From: Bugula neritina
Lineage: Eukaryota; Bryozoa; Gymnolaemata; Cheilostomatida; Bugulidae
Direction of reading: 5' to 3'
Length of the DNA: 64,000 nucleotides
NCBI GenBank assembly: GCA_964035545.1
Contig: OZ037766.1
Span: 32,557,773 to 32,621,772, forward strand
Shown: piece by piece, positions 1 to 12,351 of the stretch
How the letters are laid out: every line of letters begins with the position of its first letter
Numbering within the stretch: position 1 is the stretch's first letter
Notes under the pieces: generated by a model
The model's input: only the letters and a program-made list of their open reading frames with translations
Told to the model about the DNA's origin: nothing
Databases searched by the model: none
Translations under genes and position numbers: made by a program

Positions 1-671
1 AAGCATAATTATGAGATGCATTGTTTTAGGATTTATCATATTTAACCTGTGCTCAACAGGCTTTATTCAGCTATCAAATGTTTATTGAATGTTTCACATA
101 CAAGTCAGATGTTTCAAGTTACAAACAACTTTATTCTATTACTAGAAGTTGTCTCCACTGCCCAATGCAGATATTCCATACTAATAAGACATGTGAATGT
201 TTTTTATCAAAACTATAAAACAGGCATGGATAATAAATCTATGTACATGAATGAGAAAAACTCAAAACTTTGCATGAATCAAGATGACTCAACTAAAATA
301 CAAATTCAATATTTGTATATATATAGACAAATAGTTGTATATATACACGTAATATATAGACAAATAGTTGTATATATACAGGTAATATATAGACAAATAG
401 TTGTATATATACAGGTAATATATAGACAAATAGTTGTATATATACAGGTAATATATAGACAAATAGTTGTATATATACAGGTAATATATACACAAATAGT
501 TGTATATATACAGGTAATATATACACAAATAGTTGTATATATACAGGTAATATATACACAAATAGTTGTATATATACAGGTAATATATACAGGAGAAGGT
601 GACTAGTGTTCAGATGTGTAACCAGAGTTGATTCACTAGAAGAGAGAATAGTTGAGATTCCACCAGATACA
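1..671. other. Intergenic / 3' flank of CLNS1A
   Basis: No gene is seen here. The stretch lies downstream of the CLNS1A stop codon. A reverse-strand AATAAA hexamer (TTTATT on the plus strand at about 62-67) could end that transcript. Most of the rest is the 33-bp minisatellite listed separately, which keeps frames open on both strands and so mimics genes. Confidence 0.6.
316..595. repeat. 33-bp minisatellite, about 8 copies
   Basis: The unit reads roughly ATAGTTGTATATATACAGG followed by TAATATATAGACAA. Copies fall into two sub-families, with TATAGACAA on the left and TATACACAA on the right, so the array grew directionally. The 33-bp period is a multiple of three, which explains the long repetitive open frames on both strands. 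Each copy contains ACAGGTAATA, which looks like an acceptor fused to a donor. Confidence 0.95.
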
Positions 672-3600
672 TCACGCATCATCATACTGCCCCTCATCCT
701 CTTCCATTTCCTCCTCTGAAACACAGACTATATTCAATATCTTGCTAATATCAGTCTCAATTCACCAGGTGCATACATATCAATATATACATGTTCATGC
801 TTCACACATCCACATACATATAAGTACGCGTGTCACACATCTATGTGTGTGTGCGTGTGCGTGTGTACGAATGCCTCACAAGAATCCCAGCTCAGACTCT
901 GGATACAGAAGCAGTATAAGCTTTACCAACTTGAGTGTCAGCTAGTCTCTTTCAAAGATGGTGATTATGACTGTTTGGTTTATGATTCCACTGAATGTAT
1001 GAAGATATATGCGTGTAAGCTCACCATGGTGCCCGTTAGTAGTGCTCTCTCCTTGCCCTCCACTCGCCAACATCTGCTCCATTCTAGCCAGATTTCCTAG
1101 ACCCTGTGCAGACAATTGTGGGCCGTCTCCTTCGCCTATCAAACACTCTTCGCCATAGAAATCTGCAATTTATCAAACTTGCATTACAAGATTTGATGAG
1201 CAATCGAGCTGATGGTGATGGGACTATTCTAGTAGGTATTGCAGGTATACACACCAGGGTTGGGGTCAATTACATGTGAATGTAATTAATTACAATTACA
1301 TGATAATTTGTCAATTACAATTATAATTACAGTCAAATAGTAATGTAATTAATTACAATTACTTTTGTTCTCGCAAGAGATAAATAGAAGTTATGCAATT
1401 TCACTTCTAGGGTCCAACTAGCAGGGGCAATTTTGACAGTGCTGAACCTCCTTTGTACTCAACAGTGATACTATACCACATCGACAATTAATCTGAATTT
1501 GTTATGTAACAGTAGGCATGGTAGGAAAAGTATGAAACTTTTAGGATTTCAAAGTTTGAAGTAATTGACATGTAATTATAAAGTAATTGTAAAAATCAAT
1601 TACATTAGATATGTAATTAATTACAATTACATTTTTATACATCAATTACAAATTACATTCAATTACTTGAAAAAATGTAATTAATTACAACCAATTACAA
1701 TTACAAATTACAATTACCCCAACCCTGATACACACATCTGGCTGTGTAATGGGTAAATGCATTGTGGTGTCAGGGAGATCCGGATTACCAGGTTCTCAAG
1801 GATTGTGGCTGTAGACCAACTAAGTAATGATTCATTGTTAGCACGAGGTTCATCATTCCACTCACACTAGTGAAATCATCCTAATTATAATATTACTGTC
1901 TACGGCACTAACTAAGAGATTGCTACGGTACAACACCATAGCCTGTAGTTCAATATAACATTCTACTGAAAGCTACAGGTACCCACAGCATCGTACCATT
2001 ATCAGAGTCGTCCTGGTCAGGATCAGGGTGGAGCTCTTGGCAGGCACACATCGCCTGGTACATGGCGTCCACTGAAATGTACATGATATATAATACATGG
2101 AAGTAATAATATATCAAACTATAAATAAAATTATTACACAAATATTAACAACAATATAATAAGATATATAAGAAAAGCCTCACCAACACACTGCATTATA
2201 TTACCAAACTATTGGACATTTATCATTGTCGCCTCAATAAGCATTCATAAGACAGCAAAACATAAACAAGTATCTCAGGGTGTATAAAGTTCTGCCAGTA
2301 GTGTTGGTATTAAACAATGGTGAAACAACAGGGGAATATGTATTACTACTTACAGTTTTGCTTCTCTGCTGGGACAAATCTGACTTCAGTACCTTCCGAA
2401 TCAGAGTCACTCTCGTCACCCTCGTCAGCTGGGTCACCGTCAGCATCTGCAAGGGAACAAAGGCAGCATATTAGTGTGCAAACCAATCATAGCACTTCGT
2501 TCAATATGGAGGTGTTGAAAAGCCTCTCTGAACACAGTAAAACTGAGAACTGAGCTAATTTCAAAGTAAAAAGTTGAGTTAAACAACTTAAAAGAATACA
2601 GCAGAAATAGAAACTCATTTTATCTTATATAAATATTCCCTGGAGCACTGAGGGAGAAGAAAGAATATTTTGGTGACAAGAGAGAAACTGCTTAAAGGAA
2701 AGGAAGGATACCTAGCTTTACATCTAAGATCATGTAGAGACACTCGTGTGGAAACGTAGTTGTATCTCTTGAGATTGCGTGTATTGATATAGAGGGGTAG
2801 TCCAGCTTGAAGCCATTTTCTTCACTGTTGATCCAACGTACGTGACTAAAACAGAATAAAAGTTGACTATGTTACTACTGCTACTACTACTACTTACTAC
2901 TACTATGTTACCACACACTACCAACAAATATATGTTACTAAATGTATCCTAATTTCGATGCAAGCATGATGATGATTTGATATTCGAATTGATGAAAGAG
3001 AAATAGTGCCAATCTAAAATTGCTCTTTATTCTGTGAACATCAGCTCTTTCAAAAACAGTCTGAAAGTTAATGTATTCTGGTTTACAGAGAGCTGGACCA
3101 AAATATTGATAGCCTGTTGCCTAGAACAGTACTAGAAGCACAGCTAGACGCTAGGTGCCAATAGCCCGATAGGGAGTAATCCCTCAAGTGAAGCCTTGAT
3201 TTTCAGAACTGTGGGCTTTTTCTTGCAACATATTGATATTGATTTGTTAGTAACTGAGGTTTCAGAATACCAAATGAGTATCTGAGTTCAAAGTGAGGGA
3301 GGTTTTTTATTATGATTATATCGTTTACTTTTAGTTTTAGTTTTAAGCACTACTTATTCTAAAACTTAAAGTTAAAAGTTAATTGTGCACTTCGAAAACT
3401 GAAGTACTCCATTTTCTTTGGCTAATATCTTTTCAAGATAAAGTTTCTACAATCACCAAAAATGACATTGACATAATGATAAGTGATGACCCTAACTGGA
3501 TTAAGAAAAGGAGGAGACATAAGACTAACTCTTAAGACTTGGCATGATGATGAAGGCTAAAAGACTTAAAACTTAAAAGTAAAGCTGAATTTCAGGCTCA

Positions 3601-3720
3601 CCTTTCTGTGATATACAGTGTGCCAGAACCGCAGCTTCTTTCATTTGTGTAAGCTTCAGTATGACATTCGGTGTGAACAATTCCATCTTCTGGAACCGTG
3701 CATTGCAGCAAAGAGACCAT
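672..3720 (-). CDS. CLNS1A: pICln (methylosome subunit, chloride conductance regulator), 6 exons, 200 aa
   Basis: Coding exons in transcript order are 3720-3602, 2845-2712, 2446-2354, 2071-1997, 1162-1025 and 715-672. All junctions are GT..AG and in phase. pICln is the Sm-protein assembly chaperone of the PRMT5 methylosome. The PH-like fold is visible in SGTLYITES and in WINSEENGFKLDYPSISIHA, the latter close to the vertebrate WLDGSGLGFSLEYPTISLHA. An acidic loop rich in Asp/Glu/Ser follows. The family block TEVRFVP then leads into LDAMYQAMCACQELHPDP, matching the vertebrate ALEAMFTAMCECQALHPDP. The helix block LSAQGLGNLARMEQML and an acidic tail ending GQYDDA complete it. At 200 residues it is somewhat shorter than the human protein (about 237), mainly through a shorter tail. 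The start at 3720 is the ATG in frame with the first exon. Introns carry a hAT MITE (1255-1727) and a GT microsatellite near 843-868. Identity is very secure. Confidence 0.95.
1255..1727. mobile_element. Non-autonomous hAT-type DNA element (MITE), 473 bp
   Basis: The element has inverted ends: CAGGGTTGGGGT on the left and ACCCCAACCCTG on the right. It is flanked by a perfect 8-bp target duplication, ATACACAC, at 1247-1254 and 1728-1735. An 8-bp duplication with CAGGG-type ends is the hallmark of the hAT superfamily. The interior is built from AATTACA/TGTAATT motifs and has no transposase frame, so it would depend on an enzyme supplied elsewhere. It sits in the CLNS1A intron between exons 4 and 5. 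Confidence 0.92.
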
Positions 3721-6700
3721 TTCGTGACAGGATTGACAGCCAAGTAAGAAAGTTTCAATTGAAAATTATATTTAAACGAAAATTCACGTTTAGAAGAGTA
3801 TCCAGTAGTGAGCATTTTCCTGTTGCGCAAACTAACAACTCGGGTTTAACAAAGTGCTATTTTAGCCGAATGTTAGTTTTGACGAGTAAATACTTTTTTC
3901 TTACAATTCCCTTGAAAATTATTTTGCGAGATGAAAGTAATTCTCTAAAAACATTTTTAATTAGAATTTAGCCGTGCAAACATAGTGCTATTTGTAGTTA
4001 TAAAAAGACATGGGAAATTTCATGGAAAGTTACTAAAATCTGTAAATTGTCTAACACCATCACCCTCTCAGGCTCAGTTCAAAGTAAGTAATTTTCGATA
4101 TTCGTAATCGTATTCTATTCAAATTCAATATTCATATTGAATAATTGATATTCATATTGATATTGTCATATTAAAATATATTAATATTGCATTAATATTG
4201 GTCTTGGGTGTAAATATTAATGTTATTATTTAATAAATAATAATAATGATAATGATAATGTAATCATACAGATTTAAAAATTAAAGTACGGTTACAGTTA
4301 CACTTAATTATTACTCTTAGTGTCTTACTCTTAGTATTACTATTAGAGTATTACTGTATTACTATTATTATTAAGCCTAGTATTAGTATTACTATTAGTA
4401 TTACTATTAGTATAATAATAATAATTAAATTAGTAACTGTAAGTGTAACGCCAACGGACTAATAGTAATAATATTACCGTATTAATTATGAACTATTAGT
4501 ATTGATATTGCCACCTCTATTGCCACTATCAGTATCACTATCACGATGAGTATGACTATAACTATGAGACATGAGTAATGCTTATGCTAATAGTCTCAGT
4601 ATGGCTATCAGTATCACTATCATTATCACTATGTCAATCATGTCAATGTCAAATTGTCAATGTGACTTGTGGAGATCACTCCAAAGTTCTATTAGTATTT
4701 GTTTCAAGATATCATTATCTTTATCGTATTGATCTTGAATAAGGAGTTTCAAATATTCACACTTGATTTTATCTTAAACAATTCATTTGATAAATTTTTC
4801 ATCTTCTATTATTATATTTTTACTTAGTGCTAGATCTGTGTCACTGGCTCATTATAAGTCACACTATTATGTTATGATAACATAATAATTATGAAGATGT
4901 TTATTACTTAAAAGCCATTGTATTTGTAGCAATGCAGCCATTTTTATTATAATTTTATTTTAATTGTAGTTTAGCTGTAAAGTAAGACTAAATAAATTAT
5001 CTAGCTCAACTGTCACCTTGATATGTGGGTGCAGTGGATGAAGCTAAAGGCGAACTTTGTATTTGTGCTGTGGTTAGATTGAAAAGTTACAAAATTGAAA
5101 GTTTTTCTCAACGTGCTTACTAGCTAGATATATAAAGCGTTTCTATATTTTTATTATAATAACATATTTACACGCTAATTTAATAAAAATATTTGATATT
5201 TAATTCAGCTTTATTACTACTATCAGGTTAACAAATCACATATTGTAAGCACAGCTAGATAGTAGAATAATGATCATATTTTAAATTAGCTTTTGTAATG
5301 ATTTTATGTAAGTTTTGATTTAGTTTGAAATTATTATGCAATCAATATATACATCAGTAGCAACAGATTATGATGTACAACTATACCGAGTTATCATGGT
5401 TGTTCATTACTATGCAGCATAGTTTAAAATGGTCATTTAGTACTTAGTTATAGCTTCTCTTGCAAAGCAATTTCTTTTAATTGGACTTTGATATTGAGGA
5501 AGATTTTTCAGGTCTCTTCTATCTTTGTGTTAAACAGAAGTTTATTTTAGTTCCAAGTATTTCATTTCCTTTTAAAACCTGAGGTTCATTCATAAAAATC
5601 TGGTAAAAATAATATTTTCCAAGTATTTTATTTTGTAAATTAGTATTTGCTATTTGGGTTTGTTCTCATTGGTGTTCCAATGTACTACATCAAATCAGTT
5701 AACATGAATTGTGTTACTTTTGGTTTTACAAAGAATTTTTTTTAAGTTAGTTGAATGTTTATATTCATAATCTGGCGTTAATCTAAGTTATGATTTGAAG
5801 TTTGTTCCAAGATGAATGCTTGAGATGCAGCGTGGACTAATATAGAAAGTGTTAACCCTGCTTTCTTGGCCTGTGCATTCAAAGTGTCAGGCAAAGCAAC
5901 TTCAGAAGCCTAAGGCTTAGTGTTCAACATTTGCATTTCAGTTTTTTTCTTAAGGAAACTGCATTGCAAGATAGCACCATTTTATTATTTTGCATTTCAA
6001 GTACCTATCTTTAACATATCTGTCAAAGTATCTCAACTACTGATAGTCAAACTAATGCACATGTTGTTACTAGTGGTCCTTTACTCATTGTACTAGTGCT
6101 GGCAGTTCAACTAACTTTTAACACCGTGTTGCTAACTGAAGTTTCACGAAGCCATATTAGGTATAAAATTGCTGCAATAGCTGTCAGCCAGGTCTAAATT
6201 TAAAGTGTGGAAGTTGAAGCATAAATTCTGTGTTAGACTATTTGCTATTTACTCAGCTGATAACTATTTTAATGGACTGTTTTCAATACTTTCAATTTAT
6301 AATTAATAGCCACTGTTTTCTTAGTTTTACTTAGTGCATTGTTTGAAGCAGATCTTAGATGTCCCACTTTTTTTCTCTGTATGCCCTCCTGATATTTTAT
6401 GAATTATTTTGATAATTTGAATAATTTGGTAGGTAATTGTCTATGGTGTGGTGAAAGACATGAACTTCTACAAATTATTATGAAAATATTGTTAATATGG
6501 AAGAGATTTAATGTGGAAGTCAGTTTAAAAGTTGACGTTATTCTCATTACTGTTCAAGAGATAATTATTTCTTTCGAATAATGATTTTATATAAATACTT
6601 ATTTCATATATGAATATATGATAGATTTTTGGAATTTTTTTTATTAAAATTAAATTATCTGAATATTTTGCATCATTTATTGTTATTCCTATTGGCTATT

Positions 6701-7099
6701 GATGCTGATTTAGTTTACATGAATAATTCACTCTCAGGTGACTCACAATTTGCTTCTATTTGAATTTCTGATATATAATATTATATTACTTATATATAAT
6801 ACTGTTAGGCTCCTCTATGCTATATAGCCATTGAATGTCGGGCTTTTACTAAAGCTTTATAGCATGTTTGCAGGTATCAAAACTTTCTTTCTGAAGCTGA
6901 AATTGATTTTGTCAAGCTAAGCTGCTGCAGAGTTTTATGATCTTGTAATACAGTAGACCGGTGAGAGGCAGGTAAATTCAGGTAATTGTTTGCGTACACT
7001 CACTCACTCAGTTCCATCTCTTATTACAGTATTCCCTGATGGCATAATTCTTGGCTAACCTTCAGTAAGGGGCGTGTTAAAAACTACCCCCTCTTCGCA
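3721..7099. other. Divergent intergenic region between CLNS1A and TMEM164
   Basis: No convincing coding exon is found in these 3.4 kb. The stretch should hold both promoters, since the two genes point away from each other. From about 4080 to 4640 it is low-complexity TATTA/AGTATTAC sequence. A short perfect palindrome, ATTATGTTAT-G-ATAACATAAT, lies near 4868. The rest is AT-rich unique-looking DNA. Confidence 0.6.
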
Positions 7100-10000
7100 A
7101 TGGGACTAGATACTATCACAGTACCAGTATCTCAAACCTTTTGGGACTCGTTTGTCGGTGTAAGTAGACCTTAGTAAGTGTAAGTACACCTACAAAGGTG
7201 TACTTACACCTTTGTAGGTGTAAGTACACCTTTGTAGGTCCAATGTTTGCATTGCAGTCAGTTTTTCTTTTCAGTGCAAGTTTGATGACAAATTAAACTG
7301 TGATTTTTTAGTAACTGCCTTTTTTATTCAAACAATGCTGCCACATCTTGGTTTCATATTTTCTTCAACTGAGTTATTACTGTTACCTTGCCAAGTTACT
7401 CAACTAGTACTCTGTATACTGACTATACTGTTAGTAGAGTTACTCAACTAGTACCCAGTATACTGACTATACTGTTGGTAGAGTTACTCAACTAGTACCC
7501 AGTATACTGACTATACTGTTAGTAGAGTTACTCAACTAGTACCCAGTATACTGACTATACTGTTAGTCAAGACTGAAAGTATTGACTTGTAGCTGAAGGA
7601 TTTCCCTAGCAGCTGCTGTAAACAAGAGTGTTTTATTGACACAGTAATTGTGATGACCCGACAGCTGCTGTTTGCTGTTGTTTGCTGTGTGGCATGTCAC
7701 AGAGGGTTATTATCACTGAGTCTATTGACTTTTGTACATTGGATTGACACCCTCACCCCAAGTCATCTCCAACAGCTGTCATCATAACACTACTTTCTCG
7801 TCTCACTTCCTGCAGACTAACAGCAGCTCCACTACCAGCTCTGCATGCACCTGAGGGCTTAGTACACCCGAGGGCTTAGTACACCTGAGGCTTAGTACAC
7901 CTGAGGCTTAGTACACCTGAGGGCTTAGTACACCTGAGGGCTTAGTACACCTGAGGGCTTAGTGATGACTGGTCACTTATGTAACACCAACATTATATTC
8001 ATCTGCTGCCTATATCTAATAACAAACTCAAGCCTCACAAAAGAAAACCTTGAAGGAAACCCAAAAGTTGTTTAATTTTGCACTTAATAGGTTTTTCCTG
8101 TAGAAGAAATGAAGTGCTGTAGTTGGAGTGGATTTTGTTTATGCTCCATCAATATCAGCTGATTCTAGTCACCTGCTGTCCCCAGTGCCAAATCCCCAGT
8201 GCAGCTGTGCTGTACATGTGTCAGCTACATGATCCTGGACAGCCTTTAAATGGCTGCAATTTGTCACTCAACTCTATTCTATTAGTATTAGTAGAGTTGT
8301 CAACACTGTATAACTTTTAGCTACATGTAGTCTGTGCATAGTTAACTAGCTGACAGTAGCAGACTGGCAATTCTTCTAAAAACTGGCATTTTTACTAACA
8401 ACTGGCAATTCTACTGACAACTGGCAATTCTACTGACAACTGGCAATTCTACTGACAAATGGCAATTCTAAAAGCTCTATCTCTACTGAACAGGGTGTCA
8501 ACTTCTCCATTGCTGGTACCGGAGGCCCTGAATGTGTAGCCTTCATTCCTTATTGGCAGAAGGTATGGGAGACGCTACTGGCTTTAGTCATCAGTTTCTC
8601 ATTCACTTATGGTGGTTGGAGCCAAATCAGCAAGGGGCCTGAGGCTAAGCTAATCGGTGGTTAGTTTGCTTAAACTACTAGAAAGTCAAGGTCACTTCTG
8701 CTTTGATCTTTTCTTTCGGGTAGTATTTTTATTTCAAGTGAAAATCAAACAAAACAAACTGTGTTTGGAATAGTCTAGTATTTTAACAAGTATTCTTATC
8801 TTTATTATTTCACTATATTAGTTGGGCTAATTTAGTTAAAAATGGTTTCAATCAACATTTTGAAGTTTGAGTTGCTAATTTAAAGTTTAAATTGATTCAA
8901 GTGTGTCATGGCTCCACAACAAATAGACAAGATTATTTTCAAGGAATATCACTGTGTTGTTGATAGTAAGGATTAGAAGAGTACAAACTTGAACTGATAT
9001 CTGCATACTTGAGTAATAACATGTATACGTAATAAGTTAGTTGCTACTAGCTTCTAGTGACAGCATATCCTGCTAGCTTTATTAAGGAAGTAAATGTGTT
9101 GTAAGTTTAAGTTAAGTGGTTTCCTCCCAATGCAAATCACAATACGTATTGAAGAGTAAGTGCTGACATTATACCCCTCTGCTGGATGCAGTACCCCACC
9201 AGTGTGTAGAATACTTTAAACTAGCTCTGTAATGTAGGTGTTATGTACTTATAGATGCTATATAGATGGGGCTGTGTGTGGTATACATTAGTTTAAAGCC
9301 TGCAGCTCTGTTAATTATTAGAATGTTATTCATTATTGCTTTGGCTGCTAGCTTTATGGAGAAAGTAAATTAACTTTTAATGCATCAACTGCATTCAACA
9401 ACAGGATATTTATTGTTTTCTCCACATAACACTTCAGTTGAGGGAAGGTTTACAGCTTCTAGTTCAACTTCTCTTTATGGCTGCTTTTAGACTATGCTGC
9501 AGTGTCCACAATAACTGTCAATTTCTCCCAACTACTTAAAACTTGAAAAAGTTTAATTTTAGTATTTTTCCTTTCCATTTGTGAAAGACATAACTTCTAT
9601 ACAATCACAACAGATTGCTCAGCGGTTTCTTTGGCATATAATCTATAAAACTGTCTACATAATCTATAAAACAAGCTACATAATCTATAAAACAAGGTCC
9701 TCTCTGCTTCTGATTGATAAATAAATGCTTGTGTCTCAAAGTCACTTATGAATAATTAATGATCTGTGTAAAGGTCAATAGCAAAACAATAGCAAATAGT
9801 TTGTCCATTCTGTTTACTTGTAGCTCAGTTTTGGAATCTTTTCAAATAGTAGAATTTTGCCAGCCATTTCACCATTATCATAAACTTACAAATGTCATAA
9901 AATTATCGTTGTGCTATGTTGTAGATTGTACTAATAAAAAGCTGTTCTGTGAGTTTCATTTACTACTACAATGAATCGGCCATATTTAGGCCTTCTTGCT

Positions 10001-12351
10001 AACAAACATTGCGGCAGTCTCAAATTTATTTAGTCAATCAGATTTTATATTTAGAAATTAGTTGATTTGTAATGCAATTGTTTTTATTGAAAGTTCAGTC
10101 AATTCCATGTGTCACATTGTCATGTTTTGTATCTATTGTCATGTTTTGTGTCTATTGGTTGGTTTTATAGAGGACAGAGGTGTGTCTGCGGGCAGGCAAC
10201 TCCTACTGGTTGTACTTTGCCTCACATTCGGTATAGAAGTTGGGTACAAGCTGTCGACTAGTACCGTCATATGGCTGTCTAACCCCTGCCACCTGCTAAC
10301 CATCTGTCAAGTGAGTCATATTATACTGAAGTTAGCAATCCCCTGTGGTGTAAAGGAGTTGTGTGCTCTTGTTTTTTCTGTATTGCATATTATATATTAC
10401 TGTAAACTCTAGAACTCAATGTGGTGTTGTAACTGTAGTTAGCAACAGATTAGGTTGGTTAGAGTTACCAAAGTAGTCAAGACCAAACAGAGAACAGCTA
10501 GGTTACTGTTTAGGACTTGCAAATAATTATGTCATAGTTTCAAGTCAAAATCTTATTATTGTAATATATTACATTAGCATAATCTCCTTAGTTATTGCTG
10601 ATGTTGAATTGGGGAAATGTTTAGTCTCTACTCTCTCGTTTATGTAACATTCTTCTCTTACCTTGGTGTTACCTGGATGTTACCTCAGCAGTGTGGAGTT
10701 GTCCACTAAACTACTAGACTAAGGGAATACTGCTAAGAGAGTATGAGTAATGTAAAAGTTCAACTTCTATTGGAGTTGTTTTCTTCTAATGTTTAACTGT
10801 AACCGTATCGCTACTGTTGGTTTGTGTTTTCAGAATAAGCTGCAGGTTACACTTTATCTCACTTTGTTTCAGATCATCCTTCTAGCTGCCCCGCCCAGGA
10901 AGTGGGTGACTGTGTTGTTCCGTATTGTGATGCATTCTTTACACGGCGCCATGGTGGCCCTTCTGCTTCCTGTTACTAACACTAGAATGGTACGTACACT
11001 AGTTAGCCCTAGTTCTATACACTAGAATGGTACGTGTGCTAGCTAGCCCTAGTTCTATGCACTAGAATGGTACGTATACTAGCTAGCCCTAGTTCTATGC
11101 ACTAGAATGGTACGTATACTAGCTAGCCCTAGTTCTATACACTAGAATGGTACGTACACTAGCTAGCCCTAGTTCTACACACTAGAATGGTACGTACACT
11201 AGCTAGCCCTAGTTCTACACACTAGAATGGTACGTACACTAGCTAGCCCTAGTTCTACACACTAGAATGGTACGTATGCTAGCAGACCCTCTTGTCTAAT
11301 GCTGATGCTGTTTGTGTTTCAGTTGTCATTCGAGATTGGCGTGTACTGGATTCAGCACATACTCATTATAGCTATTCCATTTTTCCTTCTCTACCAAGGA
11401 GGTGAGTGGCTTCCCTTCAGTGTTTTTATTGTATAGTCAGCATAAAGCTCTGTCAGCCTAAGTGCCTGCTTCTAGATGTGCCAGACCCGGTGATGGTGAT
11501 GGAATTGTTAAAGATCTCAAGCTAAAACTGAAGACATCATTTGCAATGATCTCTCTGCCCGCATGTTTGACCCTGTAGCATACTGTTGGAGTCGGTGTGA
11601 CATAATAGAATATGTGAAATGTATTTCAACATTGAGGTGTCTGGAATAAAACTGTTGGGTTTAGAGATTGTTATGATTCTAATTGGTAGTAAGTTGGGAA
11701 TTCTGCTGTCTTCACCTTTCACTGTGTTCACTCTGATAGAATGTGATCTAGCATTGTACTATATAAACTGTGTTTTATAGGGCCGTATGTGGCTGAGCCC
11801 CTCAAAGATATGATGTGGCCAGTTATGTCCCTTGGCATTCTCTACTTTATATACTGGATCCCTGTGCAGTTACTGTGTATTGTAAGTATTGTACAGTTAC
11901 TGTGTATTGTAAGTATTGTACAGTTACTGTGTATTGTAAGTATTGTGTACCTGTACAGTTACTGTGTATAGTAAGTACTGTACAGTTACTGTGTATTGTA
12001 AGTATTGTACAGTTCTGTGTATTGTAAGTATTATACAGTTCTGTGTATTGTAAGTATTGTACAGTTACTGTGTACTGTAAGTACTGAATATTTCCTTTCT
12101 ACTTACAGCTGACGGAAGTGAACCTGAATAACATGGTATGCCCAGCCATATCTGACCCTTTCTACGGCAGAGGTTATCGTCTCTGGGCAATGGGGCATTG
12201 TGGGATATGCATACTCGGCTTTGGCAAACTCTACACCTGCATTTCTCTGCAGGTCATTCAGAGGTTGAAGCGTGGGGGAGCTTCAAGTATGGGAAATGGT
12301 GTCAGTCACGGAGGCTCCTTGCAGAATGGAGTCGATCAAAAATCTCAATAG
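7100..12351 (+). CDS. TMEM164: TMEM164 multipass membrane acyltransferase-like protein, 7 exons, 301 aa
   Basis: Exons are 7100-7159, 8494-8659, 10171-10310, 10873-10989, 11323-11401, 11781-11881 and 12109-12351. All junctions keep frame. The protein aligns end to end with vertebrate TMEM164 (about 297 aa). [20 protein letters not shown] matches [27 protein letters not shown] matches [21 protein letters not shown] matches HMLNGALLALLFPV, and [18 protein letters not shown] is nearly identical. The family is reported to be a cysteine-dependent acyltransferase acting on ether phosphatidylethanolamines and linked to ferroptosis and autophagosome formation; the NPCHL cysteine here is Cys115. Several hydrophobic helices are evident. 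The start ATG at 7100 gives the expected short N-terminus. Introns 1, 3 and 5 begin with tandem repeats containing copies of their own donor site. The C-terminal 40 residues are not conserved. Identity is very secure; function is by family. Confidence 0.95.
7154..7242 (+). repeat. Donor-site repeat at TMEM164 intron 1, with inverted copies
   Basis: The exon 1/intron junction reads GGT|GTAAGTAGACC. The motif GGTGTAAGTACACC, or its inverse GGTGTACTTACACC, recurs directly downstream with TACAAA/TTTGTA spacers. The block thus forms both direct donor copies and a strong stem-loop. Confidence 0.8.
7390..7565 (+). repeat. 44-bp minisatellite, about 4 copies, TMEM164 intron 1
   Basis: The unit is AGAGTTACTCAACTAGTACC followed by CAGTATACTGACTATACTGTTAGT. 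Copies are nearly identical, which suggests recent expansion. Confidence 0.9.
7846..7965 (+). repeat. 17-bp minisatellite, about 7 copies, TMEM164 intron 1
   Basis: The unit is TGAGGGCTTAGTACACC, with some 16-bp copies that lack one G. It is one of four arrays in this window with a 17-bp period but unrelated sequence. Confidence 0.9.
8360..8472 (+). repeat. 19-bp minisatellite just upstream of TMEM164 exon 2
   Basis: The unit is CTGGCAATTCTACTGACAA, in about five copies that end some 25 bp before the exon 2 acceptor. Confidence 0.85.
10981..11287 (+). repeat. 40-bp minisatellite that includes the TMEM164 exon 4 donor site, 7.7 copies
   Basis: Copies start at 10981, 11021, 11061, 11101, 11141, 11181, 11221 and 11261, an exact 40-bp register. 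Each begins ACTAGAATG|GTACGT. In the first copy ACTAGAATG is the end of coding exon 4 and GTACGT is its splice donor. The array therefore offers eight near-identical donor sites. Reading through the first unit meets a TAG within about 40 bp. Confidence 0.97.
11867..12095 (+). repeat. 27-bp minisatellite that includes the TMEM164 exon 6 donor site, about 8 copies
   Basis: The unit is CAGTTACTGTGTATT|GTAAGTATTGTA. The first copy spans the last codons of exon 6 and the donor at 11882; identical donors follow at 11909 and 11936. Later copies vary slightly in length. The 27-bp period preserves reading frame, so the second and third donors would add 9 or 18 mainly hydrophobic residues. Confidence 0.97.

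Noticed and set aside
289-724. Long open frames on both strands with Tyr/Ile/Val-rich repeats
   Set aside because: They are translations of the 33-bp minisatellite; only 672-715 on the minus strand is coding, as the last CLNS1A exon, and in another frame.
3618-3971. 117-codon plus-strand open frame
   Set aside because: It lies antisense to the first CLNS1A exon and continues into its upstream flank without family signal.
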